A DNA stretch of 64,000 nucleotides from Ooceraea biroi (Eukaryota; Arthropoda; Insecta; Hymenoptera; Formicidae). The stretch is from the NCBI RefSeq assembly GCF_003672135.1, contig NC_039517.1, positions 9,758,601 to 9,822,600 of the forward strand, written 5' to 3'. Below, piece by piece: positions 12,297-25,322 of this stretch; within the stretch, counting starts at the first letter, position 1, and each line of letters begins with the position of its first letter. The translations under genes and the position numbers were made by a program. The notes beneath the pieces are model-generated. The model was not told the DNA's origin and searched no databases. It was given only the letters and a program-made list of their open reading frames with translations.

Positions 12297-15200
12297 CAAG
12301 TACAATTCAGTATCAAGTACAATTTCCACATCATAGCGAAACGCTGCAAAGGGAATTTGCGTGTATGAAGGGCGCCCCATACGCGCGATATGCGTGAGTC
12401 GCGAGCGCATTCTGATTACCATGGGGCTGAGAGCGGATAGGGAGGAGGAGGAAATAACCACGTTTTCGTGTCGGGAGGAAACACAATTTCTAGGCATCTT
12501 CATTATACCCTCGTCGTTGCGAGACAAACAAGAGGGCGGGCGCGATCGCTTTAACGCTCAAGCGGATACGTCGGTTGCGCTCACGAGACCCCCGCGAGAT
12601 AAAAACGGATCGGTGAATTCCCGCCGGGCCGGAAACGACTCATGGATTCCGATCAGTCGCCGCATTCCCGGGCGCTGCGGAAATAAAGTGATTGTGCGCG
12701 AAAAACGAGTTACTCGGCGCGTTAATCGAACGCTATTTTAATTCTCTCTCGCGTACGAGTGGGGAATGCGCGCGCGGGGGGGGGGGTAAACTCGAGGGTA
12801 GTAGACGCGCTAATTACACACCGTCAGCTCTCCGCTCCGCCGATAGAAACTCTCACCCTCTCTCTCGCGTTCGGCCCTCGGCAGATATCTTTTGATACAT
12901 CCGCATAGTCGTTAGTTATCTCGCGGTGATTAACAATTCGCGTTGGTTAACGAGAGCCAAAGGCCGAGCGACGTGGCCGACACTCGGCAATTTGATCGCT
13001 ATCACCGCGTGATTTTCGCAGATTTATTCCCACGACGCGTAAATGCGCGTACGTAACTCGCGGAATTTATTATATTTTGCGGAGTACGTATCGAGATTTC
13101 CTTCGCGTGCTCGCCGCCATCCGGGTTGAATCGAGTGGACAGAGAAACTTTCGACGATCGCAGTCTTTATGTCGTCAATGCGATACACTCGATACAGGTA
13201 CGGAGGAATAAAAAGGGAATTTTATTCACTATCGTCGTGCATCAAGGTGAAATTATTGGTAAATGAAACGGGGGGAAGGTCTTTTACGATGATTTCCCTT
13301 TCAACGAACCTCTCAGAGGACGGGGCACTCGGGGGTCCCGTCCTGATTACAATTGACAGGTTGGTCACGTAGCGAAGGAGACGATCGCCCGCTCGTTCGC
13401 CGATTAGGTCAACGAAAGTGCATCGATTTCCAACGGCTTCCTGGTTATCCCCCTCTTAAGAGAGCCGTATTAGGCGAAGTGGAAAATGTCGAGAGGTAAG
13501 GGGTCGGCAGGAAGCGAAGGCTCGACCGGTGGAAACGTGCGAACGACGGGAGTTCGGAAAAGAACGGCGCTCTCTTTTTCCGCCATTCTTTCTCTCTGTG
13601 CGTCCTCGTTTCATCCCTCAAGATGTACCCTCGTCAGCGCGCGGATAGTCCATTCGCATCTAACTGTTTCGCAAGCCCCATTTACGGCTACGCTCGCGAA
13701 CCGAAACGCTCTTATTTCCCGCTAGTCATCCGAAAAGAGACGAAGTGGCGATCGTGAGGGTGATGACAACGACAACGACGCAGCCGATGACAATGAGGAC
13801 GAGGATGAAGCTTCTCATCGGCAACTCGTAGCTGGGACCACTTCGACTACCGACCCGAAGCGTCACTTTCCGACGGATTCTCTCTCTCTCTCTTTCTCTC
13901 TCACGCGCGCTCTACTGTCTCTTTTTATCTATCGATCGGATAAACGTCGTGAGTTGATTACTTCGCGGAAAAGTTTCACAGAAGAAGCGCACAGGAAAAA
14001 ATTCGACGTACCGTCAAATTTTGTAGTTTAATAACGAAAAACGAAGTGTTTAAGTGTTCATTTCCGATTGAAACGCGCTCGTTTCGCAAAGAACTTTATT
14101 CGAAAAATGCCGGGAATTGAATTTTCACTGTATGCAGCGCGCCTTCTTTTTTTGCAGAAACGCGCAATTTCAGCCGTTTGTACAACAGCCAATAACAAAA
14201 TGACACAGTAATAAAATGCTTTTATGCAGTTATATTAATGCCGCTGCTACCGGCGACTGCGTACAAAAACGGAAAATATTACATCGTTGTAACACATCCC
14301 CGCGCAAAACGACTGATTCGATGATGCCTTCTTTTATGCTTACCTCATCGATAACTTAATAACGAACACTGCAACTTAATATAACGCGATCACGTTTAAT
14401 ATTCCACGCTACTATATTCTAGTCCGAGTTATCGTCTATGGTTATCAGAGCCGAATATATTGAACGATCGCTTCTTAACGCCCTGTGTACACGGTTCGAT
14501 ACGCGCTGGCAATGTTGGACCAGGCGATGGGGGAAAAATGAAAATTTCACATAACTCGTTATCGTCGAGCCCGCTATCGTTCACTGCAAACATCATCGTT
14601 CTTCTCGTTATCCGCTCGGTAAACAATTTATCCACCCTACGTAACGTAGCAGCTACGTTTCGCCCGGTCGACCGTACTGCGAATATAATTCGTCGACTCG
14701 AAAGAGAAGAGGACATCGACGGGAAAAGCCACCCCGTGCGCGCGCGCACGCGGCCGCTCGCGCTCATCGGACTTTTCGCAATAAATCAGCCATCGTGCGG
14801 GGAAAAGAATGAAACTCGTAAAACGGACGGACAGACGAATGACTGCAGGGGAGGGAAAAAAAGCAAGAGAACACATCAAGCGCGAAATATGGCGTTCGAG
14901 TAGCCATCGCGAGCGGAAGAATGAGAGGGAACGCTAAACTCTCTTTAACGTCGTTCACGGTGGATACGTACACGCTGGCACTCCACCCCACTGCTTTTTA
15001 TTCTTACTCCTCTTACGCGATCCCGCATGGTCCTATAACTTCCTCCTCGCTCTGCTTCATTCACCCCCCGCGGCGTCCGTCGCGTTCACTTTAATTCCAT
15101 ATTTCCTTGGAGGCAGACGCGTGGCGCGAAAAGCAACGGGATGAATGCCAGCGCGCGCGGAAATACGTTAGCAACCGGTCGGCGTGCGGGTTAATCCCTC

Positions 15201-16514
15201 TTAAATGAATATCCGCCGACTCGGCCCCGCTCGGGGTCACTCTCGCGAGCGTGTTTTAATTTGGTCAAAGCCCACGTTCCATTAATAAAACCTCGGCCTA
15301 GTCCGAATAATACCGTCGCGAGGCGGCGCGCCGCGCCGCCGCGAGACAATGCATGATTTATCGGATAATAAATGAAGTTGAACAGTCCGCTGTCTGGCGA
15401 AATCGCGAAACGCTGTGCCATCTGTTTTTGCATCCGCTCGGTCGGTTGTGGTATTCATGTCCGCGGTGAAATGTCGGAGATGCAAGAAACTCTCGTGCAA
15501 CGCATGTCGATCCATCGAACAGAGTGAAGGGAATTTTTAGTGCGTAAAAATAACGAATGACAAGATTTTGATTCTTCGCAATGTCAAAAAATCATTCGCG
15601 ATTCACCACTGCGAAACATTTTTTTCGACTATTTGCGTACTATTTGTGCTAAGAATTATCTCTACCCGCAAATGATAAATTTATGATGACGTTATTTGAT
15701 CTACCTTAAATAAGTAATGTGCAAAGTACCGCATAGCAGCCCTTATTCACGATTTCACGATTCAGCGATTCTTTTAATCTCTCGGCTGTTTCCTGCTGGA
15801 CGTATGGATTAATATATGCCGCTTCGCATTCGAAATGAAATTTCATGATGCACTATGGCACAAAGGATGGTAAATCCGGAAAATTACGTGCGTAATACTC
15901 ATGCGTGCACAATACTCATTTAATGAATTCTCCAATAAGAAAGTCAGTCAGTACAAGATCTCGATTAATTGTTGTCGCGATTTAAATAAGATAAGTACAT
16001 TAACTTTAATTCAAGGTGAGGAACGCGTAGCAGACTCGCTGTTAGAAATTCAGCAAAATTAAAGTACGGCGAAGAGAGACGAGCCGAGAAAAGGAAAGAG
16101 AGAGGACGAAAGAACGGAGAACAAACGAATTCCCCTGCAAGTCCCGACAAAAGAACCGCGGGAGAAAGTCTTATCAAAGTATTCTGCTTGTATACCCGAA
16201 ATTAATTAAAATCTTTCACCGTAACGCGAGACCGCGCCGGCACCGCGGCTTTCGTAGAAATGACCTCGGGCAAAGTAACAGGCAGCATCCTTGCAGAATT
16301 TCTCCTTCTCTGGCGGAGGAACAGGGGGATGCGATGTAGCGACGGAATGAGAGTGAAGTCACGAGGGTGGGACTAGGTACGGAACATTTCGCAAACCGGC
16401 CCGACCGTTTGCCCGATGCATTCGTCCGTATAATTTGCCTATGCGGTTCCGTAAATTCTTGGTGACTCGGTACTATCTTGACGTGTATATGCATTTTCCC
16501 CCTCCCACCCTCGT
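12294..16514. other. Non-genic stretch
   Basis: No gene recognised. A run of eleven G lies at 12776-12786. A CT-rich patch lies at 13881-13905. The alternating purine-pyrimidine palindrome GTGCGCGCGCGCAC sits at 14736-14749. Compositional shifts include an AT-rich patch at about 13960-14430. The open frame at 14460-14903 (147 codons) has another open frame opposite it and no domain. Confidence 0.55.
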
Positions 16515-16549
16515 ACCCACCCACCTACCTACCAACCAACCTACCTACC
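16515..16549. repeat. (ACCC/ACCT/ACCA)n degenerate tetranucleotide repeat
   Basis: Successive ACCC, ACCT and AACC units form a short imperfect tetranucleotide array on the plus strand. Confidence 0.85.
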
Positions 16550-17005
16550 GTCCGCTCTCGTGTATATGCACACATCCGGCACGACGAATTTATCTGTCGG
16601 TGGCATTTACGTTTGACGAGCGCGGCGCGATCGCCGCTATCTGCAAACGGACGGATGTCGTTGCCGTTGCAGGGGAAAAAGAAGAACGCGCGCGGCCGCA
16701 TTCTCCCTTTCGGCACGTTTACTCGCACGGATACACCGTCGCGTAAACCGGTACGTACCGTAACGCTCGTCCACTCCGCGTTTTTATCGTTCCAGTTTTC
16801 TTCTTACATGCACTTCAGAAAATCATAGGTATCGCGTATACGTAGCTCCCCCGAGTCGGATACAAAACCTAGTCCGACTTTGTAGTCGTGGATTGTAATT
16901 CGTTTCTCCAGCTAGCAGCCGTTCTTGTTAGCAATCCACTCGGGGAATCACAGTGCGAGTTAGAACGCTTGAAGAAAAGTATCGCGAATAGTATCGACCA
17001 TGCTC

Positions 17006-17010
<5 letters not shown>

Positions 17011-17074
<64 letters not shown>
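17011..17074. repeat. (CT)32 microsatellite
   Basis: A perfect 64-base CT dinucleotide tract, the longest perfect microsatellite in the window. It begins about 70 bases downstream (in the minus-strand sense) of the last recognisable gag sequence at about 17145, and may interrupt the former element. Confidence 0.97.
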
Positions 17075-17079
<5 letters not shown>

Positions 17080-17144
17080 TCGTCCGTTCGTTGAAATCAA
17101 GCAAAATATTGAATCGCTCAAATGACTAGAACGGTTCTTTCGAA

Positions 17145-17830
17145 ATGAAACGTTCTGTTTGTCGATCGAACAGGTCACCGCAGTTCATGATTGGTCAACC
17201 GATCACTGCTCTCCAGACAGCCCATGATATGAAGCATCCCGTGGAAGAGCTTCCGCAAGTCGCTCTCCGAGTCACCTTTCATCTTCGACAGCGATGTAAA
17301 TGCAGTGAAGCGAGAGCGCACCGGCAAGCCACGCGTTCTCGTAATGCTCAGTGAACATTGTCCAGGCTCGGTCGTAGTAGTTAAATTGCGTAAGAGCAAA
17401 CTCAGTCTCATCCTTCAAACTAATTTGGAGATAGTGGAGCTTCCCAACACCTTCCCGTGACGGATCCTAATTCACAATGGACTGAAAGAGGTCCCGAAAT
17501 GCCGGTCAATCCTTATATGCGCCAGAAAATTGCGGCATTTGGATGCGAGGAAATGTCTTAACGCATCCTGCCGTCAGCTGGTTTAATAGTCAGACTTCTC
17601 GGACACCATACTGCGGAGATTGACCAAGAGATCGAGGAACGCCGCCTTCTACGTGAGTTATGTCTCCTCGGCCAGTACATAAAGATCGTTTCTGAAGTAA
17701 TCATGGTCGCTTATGATCTTCCAATAGATGCTTTACAGAGCATCATGGTTCGCTTCGAACTTCCTTCAATTCGCATTCAAAGCATTCAATTCACGGTCAC
17801 GCGAGCTTTATCGCTAAAAGCAATTTTAGC
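17145..17830 (-). pseudogene. Decayed gag fragment of a BEL/Pao LTR retrotransposon (DUF1759-type)
   Basis: Read on the minus strand, this stretch shows the conserved gag region found in BEL/Pao elements of insects. In order from the N-terminal side: KFEANHDAL (17736-17762), a YF..DLY..AEE helix motif (about 17661-17700), PQFSGAYKD (17509-17535), PAFRDLFQSIV (17473-17505), TQFNYYDRAWTMF (17353-17391), and, in a shifted frame, SLSKMKGDSESDLRKLF (17244-17294). This matches the family pattern of an N-terminal helical part followed by an LP.FSG...W..F.D.F core and a later leucine-rich helix. The reading frame is broken by stops at 17766-17768, 17733-17735, 17658-17660, 17649-17651, 17506-17508 and 17467-17469. 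There is at least one frameshift near 17320-17340 and probably another near 17180. Gag would package element RNA; this copy cannot. No protease, reverse transcriptase, integrase or LTR is visible alongside. The assignment rests on motif recognition, not on a search. Confidence 0.8.
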
Positions 17831-20542
17831 AGTAAAACATTTGCTAGTAAATACAAAAAGAAACCACACTCGAAGACAGATGAAAATTTCAAAGTCCAAT
17901 TATTGATCATAAAAGAAAACACTCGCTAAAAAATAATTGGTTTCGGGTTTCGCATTAATTTCGCTGTAACTTCCTATAGTCGTAATAAAATTATTCGTTA
18001 CATCGTTATCGTTGTATAGCTGAAATAACACATCAAGTTCCGAGAATATCAAATAATTGTTATTTAACGGACATATCACGTTACGTAATATGAGTAATAT
18101 ATAAAATTGCGGGATTTAAATACATAAGAGAAGATTTAATTAGGATACTTGGATTTCACCGCGTGTACGAGCAAACGTAGTGCAGCGTGTGCAAGTCATT
18201 GATTGGATATTGAGTTCCAGAACGAAGATCGGCGAAAAAATAGACTGCAATATCCATTTTGTATGCACGCGCGGGCACGTCGGCCGTGTCGAGCCTTGGT
18301 TTGATTTCGTTAATCTGCGTGAAACCGCCTCGTTGCACTGTTCAGTCAGACCATCGAATCTCATTCCTGATTTCGGATTCGCGTCACGCAGTAGTTACCA
18401 AAGAAATCAGAGCGAACGGAAAATGAAAGCGGAGCCGGGATACGATTTTTAGACAAAGGCGAGATACAAAACGACAGTGTTCCTTTCGGTCGGAAACCAA
18501 ACCGCCAATCCGCTCTCTTTCACCGTGCCTATGGTACTGCGCTGTTCTCGCTATCACGAGTTTTGTTCACGATGCAGAATAAATATTAACACTGCCGGAG
18601 CACCGGTTGCATCCAAGTTAGAAGATCGATTCACAGTTTCAAACGACGTATTTTCTTTATCGACTTTAACGTAGTTGTTCAGCGACTATACCGATGATTT
18701 CGTATGACTGGATTGACTGCATAAACGATTTAACTGTTTTTAACCTGCTCTCGCTCTTCCTGTCTCTCTCTCTTTCTCTAGCTCTTCCTCTCGAGTTTCC
18801 ATGTAACCATTTTTCTCTCCATCCGTATTCCGTGTACTATTTTTTAAATAAGCAGGTAATTTCTACGCATCGTAGTGGTGCATTAACATCAGTGTTGAAA
18901 ATTATATTAGTACTGTAAACACGATGAATCGTGGATGCGCCGCTCTATTTTTGTGTAATAGCTTTTAAAACTGTTTATGCCCGTCGTTTCACGAGACAAA
19001 TGAAAACTGTTTTGTAATTACATCATGTGCAATAATACTGTTATATAATAATAATATATTATAAGTTTATTTTTTCAGAGATACGACTCGCTCGCTGTTC
19101 CAGTGTTTGTCGCGTTTTCCGAGCTCGTAGAATCGCGGATGCACGTTTAGTTTGGTATATCGCACCATGGAGATCCGATATACAAGTAATCCCCCGTTCG
19201 GGGCTGCTTTATAATCACACGCGGGCAGCTGGCGCCAAGTTTATTCCGCGCTCGGTATTTATCGGCTCGGAGAAAATCGTAAACTACTGGCCATAGTTTT
19301 AGCCCGATGATATAACGGTGCCAAGGCAACGTTCGGCGAATCGTTAGAAGAATCGATATCCTTTGCCCAGCGTTCCTCGAAGCCAATCGATATCAGCGGC
19401 ACCATTTTTTCGTCATAAAATTCCTGAGAAATCCTGTCTTATAGCCAAGGAGTGCTGCTTTTCCGAAGGCTGCTTTAACATCTCCGTGTATTTTACAGCC
19501 GATGTTATTCTTTCGGGTGGACGCGGTGTTTTATCCGTTCGTAAATTGAACCAATGGCTTGATAGACACACATCGAGAAAGAGAGAGAAAGAGAATGCAC
19601 GTGTACTCGCTGTTCGATTTAATTCTCTACCAGAGCTACCTAGATAAAAGAACAGAGTAAATGTCACGTTTGACATCCTTATTTGCCGCGCAAATATCGC
19701 GCTGTGCATAACAAAAATTCTTTTCGCACGCGGGAAACATTATTGCCTCACTGTACGTAAAGCCGAGGGCGAAGAAAAATGCGAGACTCTGGGGCAAAAT
19801 TTTGACAATACTTTTGCAGAAATCTCTGAATGCAATCTCATTACAATGCCCGTTACTATGTTCCGCGGCGGGATCACTATTACGCAGGAGGTTATTCCTG
19901 GGTTGAAATCCTTTCGTTGCAAGGAGTATTATTTTCAAACGTGTTTCTTCTTTGTGCCATTTGCTGCAGCACTCGCGACATTATTTTTTCCGGATTTTGC
20001 AGCCAAGGCGGATGGCAGGAATTATAGGAGTCGCCGTCTTACTTTGCAAAAGTAACAGCGCACGGCACATACATTTCTTGTTGTTCCCTTTTCCTTTTTT
20101 TTCTTTCAGATATACATCGCGCATATAACACGTGTATATGCACGTATACGAATATTACGAATGCGCAGAATGAGCTTCCAAACGAAATAACGCACAAGCC
20201 CGTCACCCAATTAATTCCTCCATTAATGTCTATTGCTATTAAAAGGGATAATCATCTAATTACCGATGAATGAATATTCTGTGCTACAATCCCCGAATCA
20301 TCATCATTACGATAGATTCGGGATTTATAGTATTTCGAAAACCTGGCAGGAATGAACGGTGCGATTGTGCGACTGTGCGCTCTCCGATCGTAACGCATTT
20401 GCCTTTTGTCTCCGTCGATTTAATTACGCCGGGCGCGTGTGTCTCTATTACGGATCAAGCGGACTATTGCAAAATCCCGGTAATGACACGAATAAATTTA
20501 CGATGCGCAGATGGAGAGAGAAATGAATACATACAGAGAAAG
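17831..20542. other. Non-genic stretch upstream (minus-strand sense) of the gag relic
   Basis: No gene recognised. Sequence to about 18150 is AT-rich and could contain the element's former leader, but no LTR or primer-binding site is seen. A CT-rich patch lies near 18751-18795. AT palindromes occur around 19045-19065. The open frame at 18180-18452 has no recognisable domain. Confidence 0.5.
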
Positions 20543-20562
20543 GAGAGAGAGAGAGAGAGAGA
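20543..20562. repeat. (GA)10 microsatellite
   Basis: Short uninterrupted GA tract. Confidence 0.9.
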
Positions 20563-21674
20563 AATTTAGATCTCAATGTTATTCCGGGATCCGAATGTAA
20601 TACCGAGACGGATAGAATGCCAACCGAAGCTCTCGGGTCCAGGTAGGCGCACCTTAGCCCGTGGCCTCTTTCACCCCCTGCTCTTTGCAACCAACCCTAC
20701 CTCATATTCAGACATAAACGGCCGTGCTCGCCTCGCTGAGCGCCATTACGGTGTCCCGGGGGCCAAAACTTCGCGAAAAATGCTTGAATTTATGCCCGCC
20801 TTCGCTCATCTTCCACCTCGCCCTTTCTCTCGCTTTCTATGGATCCTCCCGTGCCCGCGCGCGATCCACCCTGCTATTCCTCCCCTTCCTTCGTGCGCCA
20901 CCCCGTCTCACCATCCGTCTCTTTTTCCACTTTCTGTTGGGCCGTTCTACGTGAAACTTAACCCGACCGTCGCGGCGGCGGCAACCGGCGCTGCTCTATG
21001 CGAGTTCGGAAATTATTCGCCGACGCCCATTGTTCCACCTCATCGTGCCTCCCCTCCCAAGAGCTATTTATTATTATCCGCTATCGAGCATCGCGTGCTT
21101 CCTCGCGATCCTCGCTACCTAGTTAAGTGAGCTTGAACTTCGTTCTTCTTTCCGTCGGCACTTTCCGCCCGTTTGCCCGTCTGCTACACCTAACGATCCA
21201 ACTTTCGCAGATTTCCGAAATATGCCGCGGGAATACTCGTACTGTCGCTCGGCAAACAGTCGTCGCACTGTAGCGACCGTAAGACCCGTCGCACAGGAAA
21301 GCCTTTCGGTAAGCGTATCTGGCGCGGCTGAGAGCACCCGGGAGCAAAACCGATCGGTTAATTCGTTCGCTCTCCCGTAAACCACCGTAAAGTTGGTCCC
21401 GCACAAGCACAGGGCGCGCGCAATTACTTTATCCCGCCATGTCTCCATCCATCCCCTCTCTCCCTCTCTCCTCCGGTTTTTCCCAAATTCCCCAAGCGAA
21501 TCTACATTTTAACGCTTGCGATGGGTTACGGGGGCGAACCGCCCGACGTTATCGTTTATCGAAATCCATAACAAGGCGACGTGACGCGGATATAGAGGCA
21601 CCTGCGAGTGAGTTTCATACCGCGGAACGTCAAGCGGAAAACGTTGACGACCGCCCCTCTGGCGGATCAGCACA
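20563..21674. other. Non-genic stretch, CpG-rich
   Basis: No gene recognised. The open frame at 20576-21130 (184 codons) is Pro/Ser/Leu-rich over a pyrimidine-biased segment and shows no domain or splice context that I can defend. Confidence 0.5.
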
Positions 21675-21699
21675 TCTCTCTCTCTCTCTCTCTCTCTCT
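21675..21699. repeat. (TC)12 microsatellite
   Basis: Uninterrupted TC tract. Confidence 0.9.
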
Positions 21700-22235
21700 T
21701 TCCCCGTCTCCATCGTGGAAGACATGAGCGGTAGATCGGCTGCGTTCCGCCTTGCGGCTTATCCGGCGCGCGCGTTTAAACTGGTATCGCATAATCCGCG
21801 TATTAATTGCCGCGACATGGACGAGCGCCGGTAGCAGGCGTACGCAGGGGAAAGACTTCCGCCCGCGACTCCGCGGTATCTGCATTTTCGGCGATGCGAG
21901 GGTAGTAAAGTTTCCGCGACGGCGGTGGTGCAGAGGGTTGCGCTCGGGCGAATGCCGCTGCAACTACCATTGCCGGTTATTACTCATTCGTTAATCCGCG
22001 CACGTCGCAAACGATATACTCACCTACCCGCGAGATCCTATGAGTCTAGTGACGTGCGTCCGTGTATGTGTGCATCTACCTTCTCCCTCGTTCTCCTCTC
22101 TATTTCTATCTCTCTCTCTATCTCTCTTTCTGCGCCAGGTACGCGTCTAGCCTGATCGACCCCGTGTAATACGGATGCGCTTTGCTCTATCTCGGGGTAC
22201 ATCGAACACACGTTTCACGGCATGCACATATACGC

Positions 22236-22270
<35 letters not shown>
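22236..22270. repeat. Compound (GT)6(TA)n microsatellite
   Basis: A run of GT dinucleotides (22236-22247) passes directly into TA dinucleotides (22248-22270). The opposite strand reads (TA)n(CA)n. Both parts are alternating purine-pyrimidine. Confidence 0.95.
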
Positions 22271-22274
<4 letters not shown>

Positions 22275-25200
22275 CGTGCACGCTGCTGACGACGACGACG
22301 ACATCACCGGCGTGTCATCAATGCGGTCCATGCCGCACAGAGACGAGCGACAGAGATTCATCGACAAGAGTATTGGCGTAGGAAGGAAAGAAGAGGAAAC
22401 CAGAGGAAACCTGATAGCGATCGAAAGCTCTAAAAATCACATCAAAATAAAAAATAGCATTTTGATCGTAGATAATCTCACTTGCGTTACCGTACTATAA
22501 TATGAAATTGTAAAAATATGAAATTAATATGAAAAATGATGAATTTATCCGTGTCGAAACAGAATAAAATTTAAATAAAGTTCTGATATGATAAATATAT
22601 TTCTAGTGTGATCCATATCTCTTAACCCACTTTTATTCTGGAGATTCTCGAGAATACTTATGCGCATTTATTTAAGCCATATAATTTTGATTAATAATAG
22701 TACGAAATAAATGTATGAATATTAATATCCTGATGATTCACGCGAGTTTCTTTGTTTATATAACGCACAATCACAAGTATTTATATTTTATCAAGGAAAG
22801 TTTTATATCTAATTCTTCATTCAAAGAATTTTACGTATATTAGCGATATAATTATAATAGTTCCGTCGTTCCTTATCGTTTCAAAAATAACAGATCGTCT
22901 CAGTTATTTGAAGTGAAAATAATTACGTGAAGACTGATAAGAGATACGTCATATAGGAATAGAAACGCAATGTAGCGATCGAGCTAAAATTCCTAAAGGT
23001 AATATTTGCCCATTCACCTCCTTCATGCTTTTTATTCCAGCTCTTTTACATCCGATTATTTTGCCTATGACGATCGTAAGATTAGCAAGAAAAGCACGAA
23101 TACCCACCTCGGAAATTAATGCATTTTGTATTTAATTAACCAGCAGTACAAGCAATCTCGCTGCTCGTATAAAATTTGTTATTAAAAATTGCCTGCTATC
23201 GCGTGCTGTTTTCATCATGAAAAATCGTAAATTATCCTTGACCCGTGTAGCGAAAATTGCAATCATCTGTACTCATTTTTTTGCTTTACAAAATGTTATA
23301 TTCTCTCACTGACGTTTCACATTACATTCGTATCATATTACCTCCGATAAATGCTAACTGCGAATGAATAATGAACCGAATTTTTACTCGCGGCAATCGC
23401 GTGTGATAACTTTTTAATGACGCTTTTTATATGCGAATAATAAATTTTTCAGGATATGTCAGGATATCTCAACCATGTATGATGATTCGATCGCAACTTC
23501 GTTCGCGACGACGCGGAACGAATTCGCGCTGTTAAACCTCAAAAATCAAAGCGGCTAGTGAAACTCTCGATGGAATTTTTATCGATAAACTTTCTCACAT
23601 AACTCGCTTGGGATCTCATCTCGTACGTATTCGAGAACAAAGTATGTCGCACGACAATGGAAGAGCAAAAAGGAGGTGAGGAGGGCGAGAATATGGAGCG
23701 ATAAGACAGTTGCAAGCATCCAGTTCCTTTACGGTACCACGCTACCACGCGCAATAGCGTCAGCATATAAACACGAGTGAAGCGAGTAATTCCTCTTTCG
23801 CGTATCATCATATTTGATGATATAATAGAGCGGACAAAAAATTAATCTATTGATGCATATCTCCATCGAGCGTCCTAACAGATCATTACCAGATACCCTG
23901 ACAAATTGATACAATTATTCGCGGAGCACGCCACGGGATAAAGTCAAGGCGAAATCCTGCAGACTAGCTGAGCGCGCAACAAAGTCATCTCGTCCGTTTA
24001 TTCCCTCTGCCGTTTCGCTCTCTCTTTCTCCATCTCTGTTAATAAGGCCAAAAGCTTTGAAGCGCCTAGTATCGTTCGGTGCGGGAACGAACGGCCACGA
24101 TTGGTCGGGAAGGAAAACTACGAGAGAACGGGGCACATAGTAAAGGGAAGGAACATTCTTAAGAAAAATAAGAGAAAACGAACGAGCGGGCGAGTGCGCG
24201 GCGATTCCGCACGGCGCGGAGGGAAATCTCGTTTTCATTCCTCCACGAGACCCATATCTCGTATGCCTGCGGGTTGTGTGTATTTTGTCTCCTTTTATAT
24301 CACGAGATACCCGAGGGACCTCGATTCTATATATTTTCTCTTAGCCCTCCGGCTCGAGTGTACCCGTCCCATCTTCGACGTAGGTGGTCGCATTTTTAGC
24401 GGGCGAAATGATCGTTGGATTTTTCTTTATTTCCATTCCCGTACCTCTCCACCACCTTCCGGCTTCTCCTCCTCTCCTGCCTTCCACTTCTTCTTCGTTC
24501 GTCCTTGTCCCGCGTTTCCCGCGATCTTTTTTCCCTTCGGGAACTCTTGCTTCGTTTAACCGCGACATCACACTCCATACGCCGACCGCGAATTACGAGC
24601 CGAAACAACAATTTTTCAACGAAATTCGATCTGGCCTGCTGATACGTACCGGGAAATTACGATAGATCTCGGTTCGCTCCCCTCCTCCCTTCTTTTTGCG
24701 TTTTTATCACTTTCTTTCTCGTGGAATTTTTTCAATTTTGACTCTTTTGTTGGTTATTGTTACACGTTTAATTGGTTTATATAAAACGCATACACTTGCC
24801 GTTAGAGAATTGTTCTACTATGTCGATAAAAAAAGAGGTATATAATGTGTTCGTAACGTGAAACTCCAGAAATGCAAACTCCGTCCCGTATACTACTTAT
24901 CCTTCGCCAAACGCGGCTTTCTAATATTTCGCGAAACTGTCCACCTAGGCGCCACTATCTCCGGCCTCGTATATCTGCTATAAATTTCTGGGAGGAACCA
25001 AAACACTCGCGCTCACGTCGAGCCCATGCGCAGGACGTGAGTACATTTCGACCAGGGTGTTTGCGTTATTCCAAAATACCTCCCACGTTTCTCGCGTCCA
25101 TACGACGTCACATCTCACGACGGTTTTCCGATGCTCCACAATGCTTTTCAGCTGCACGATAACCACGCGATTTGCTGCCAGACATGCGGTAACAGCGGTG

Positions 25201-25290
25201 GCTTTTGCATTCTTCTGACGAAGGAAGAGGCGGTGAACGGTGACGCGGGGCGTCCAGAGCCACCGATTTCGAAGGAAAGATCGTTCACAC
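22271..25290. other. Non-genic stretch, AT-rich then CpG-rich
   Basis: From about 22400 to 23500 the DNA is AT-rich with no long open frame. From about 23900 it becomes CpG-rich. A strongly pyrimidine-biased segment at about 24400-24540 accounts for several overlapping open frames of 70-150 codons. No domain or RNA gene recognised. Confidence 0.55.
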
Positions 25291-25322
25291 GAGCGAATGA
25301 ATGAACGAACGAACGAACGACG
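25291..25322. repeat. (GAAT/GAAC)n tetranucleotide repeat
   Basis: Two AATG-type units are followed by AACG units. It resembles the GAAC portion of the larger array at 29641-29748. Confidence 0.85.
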
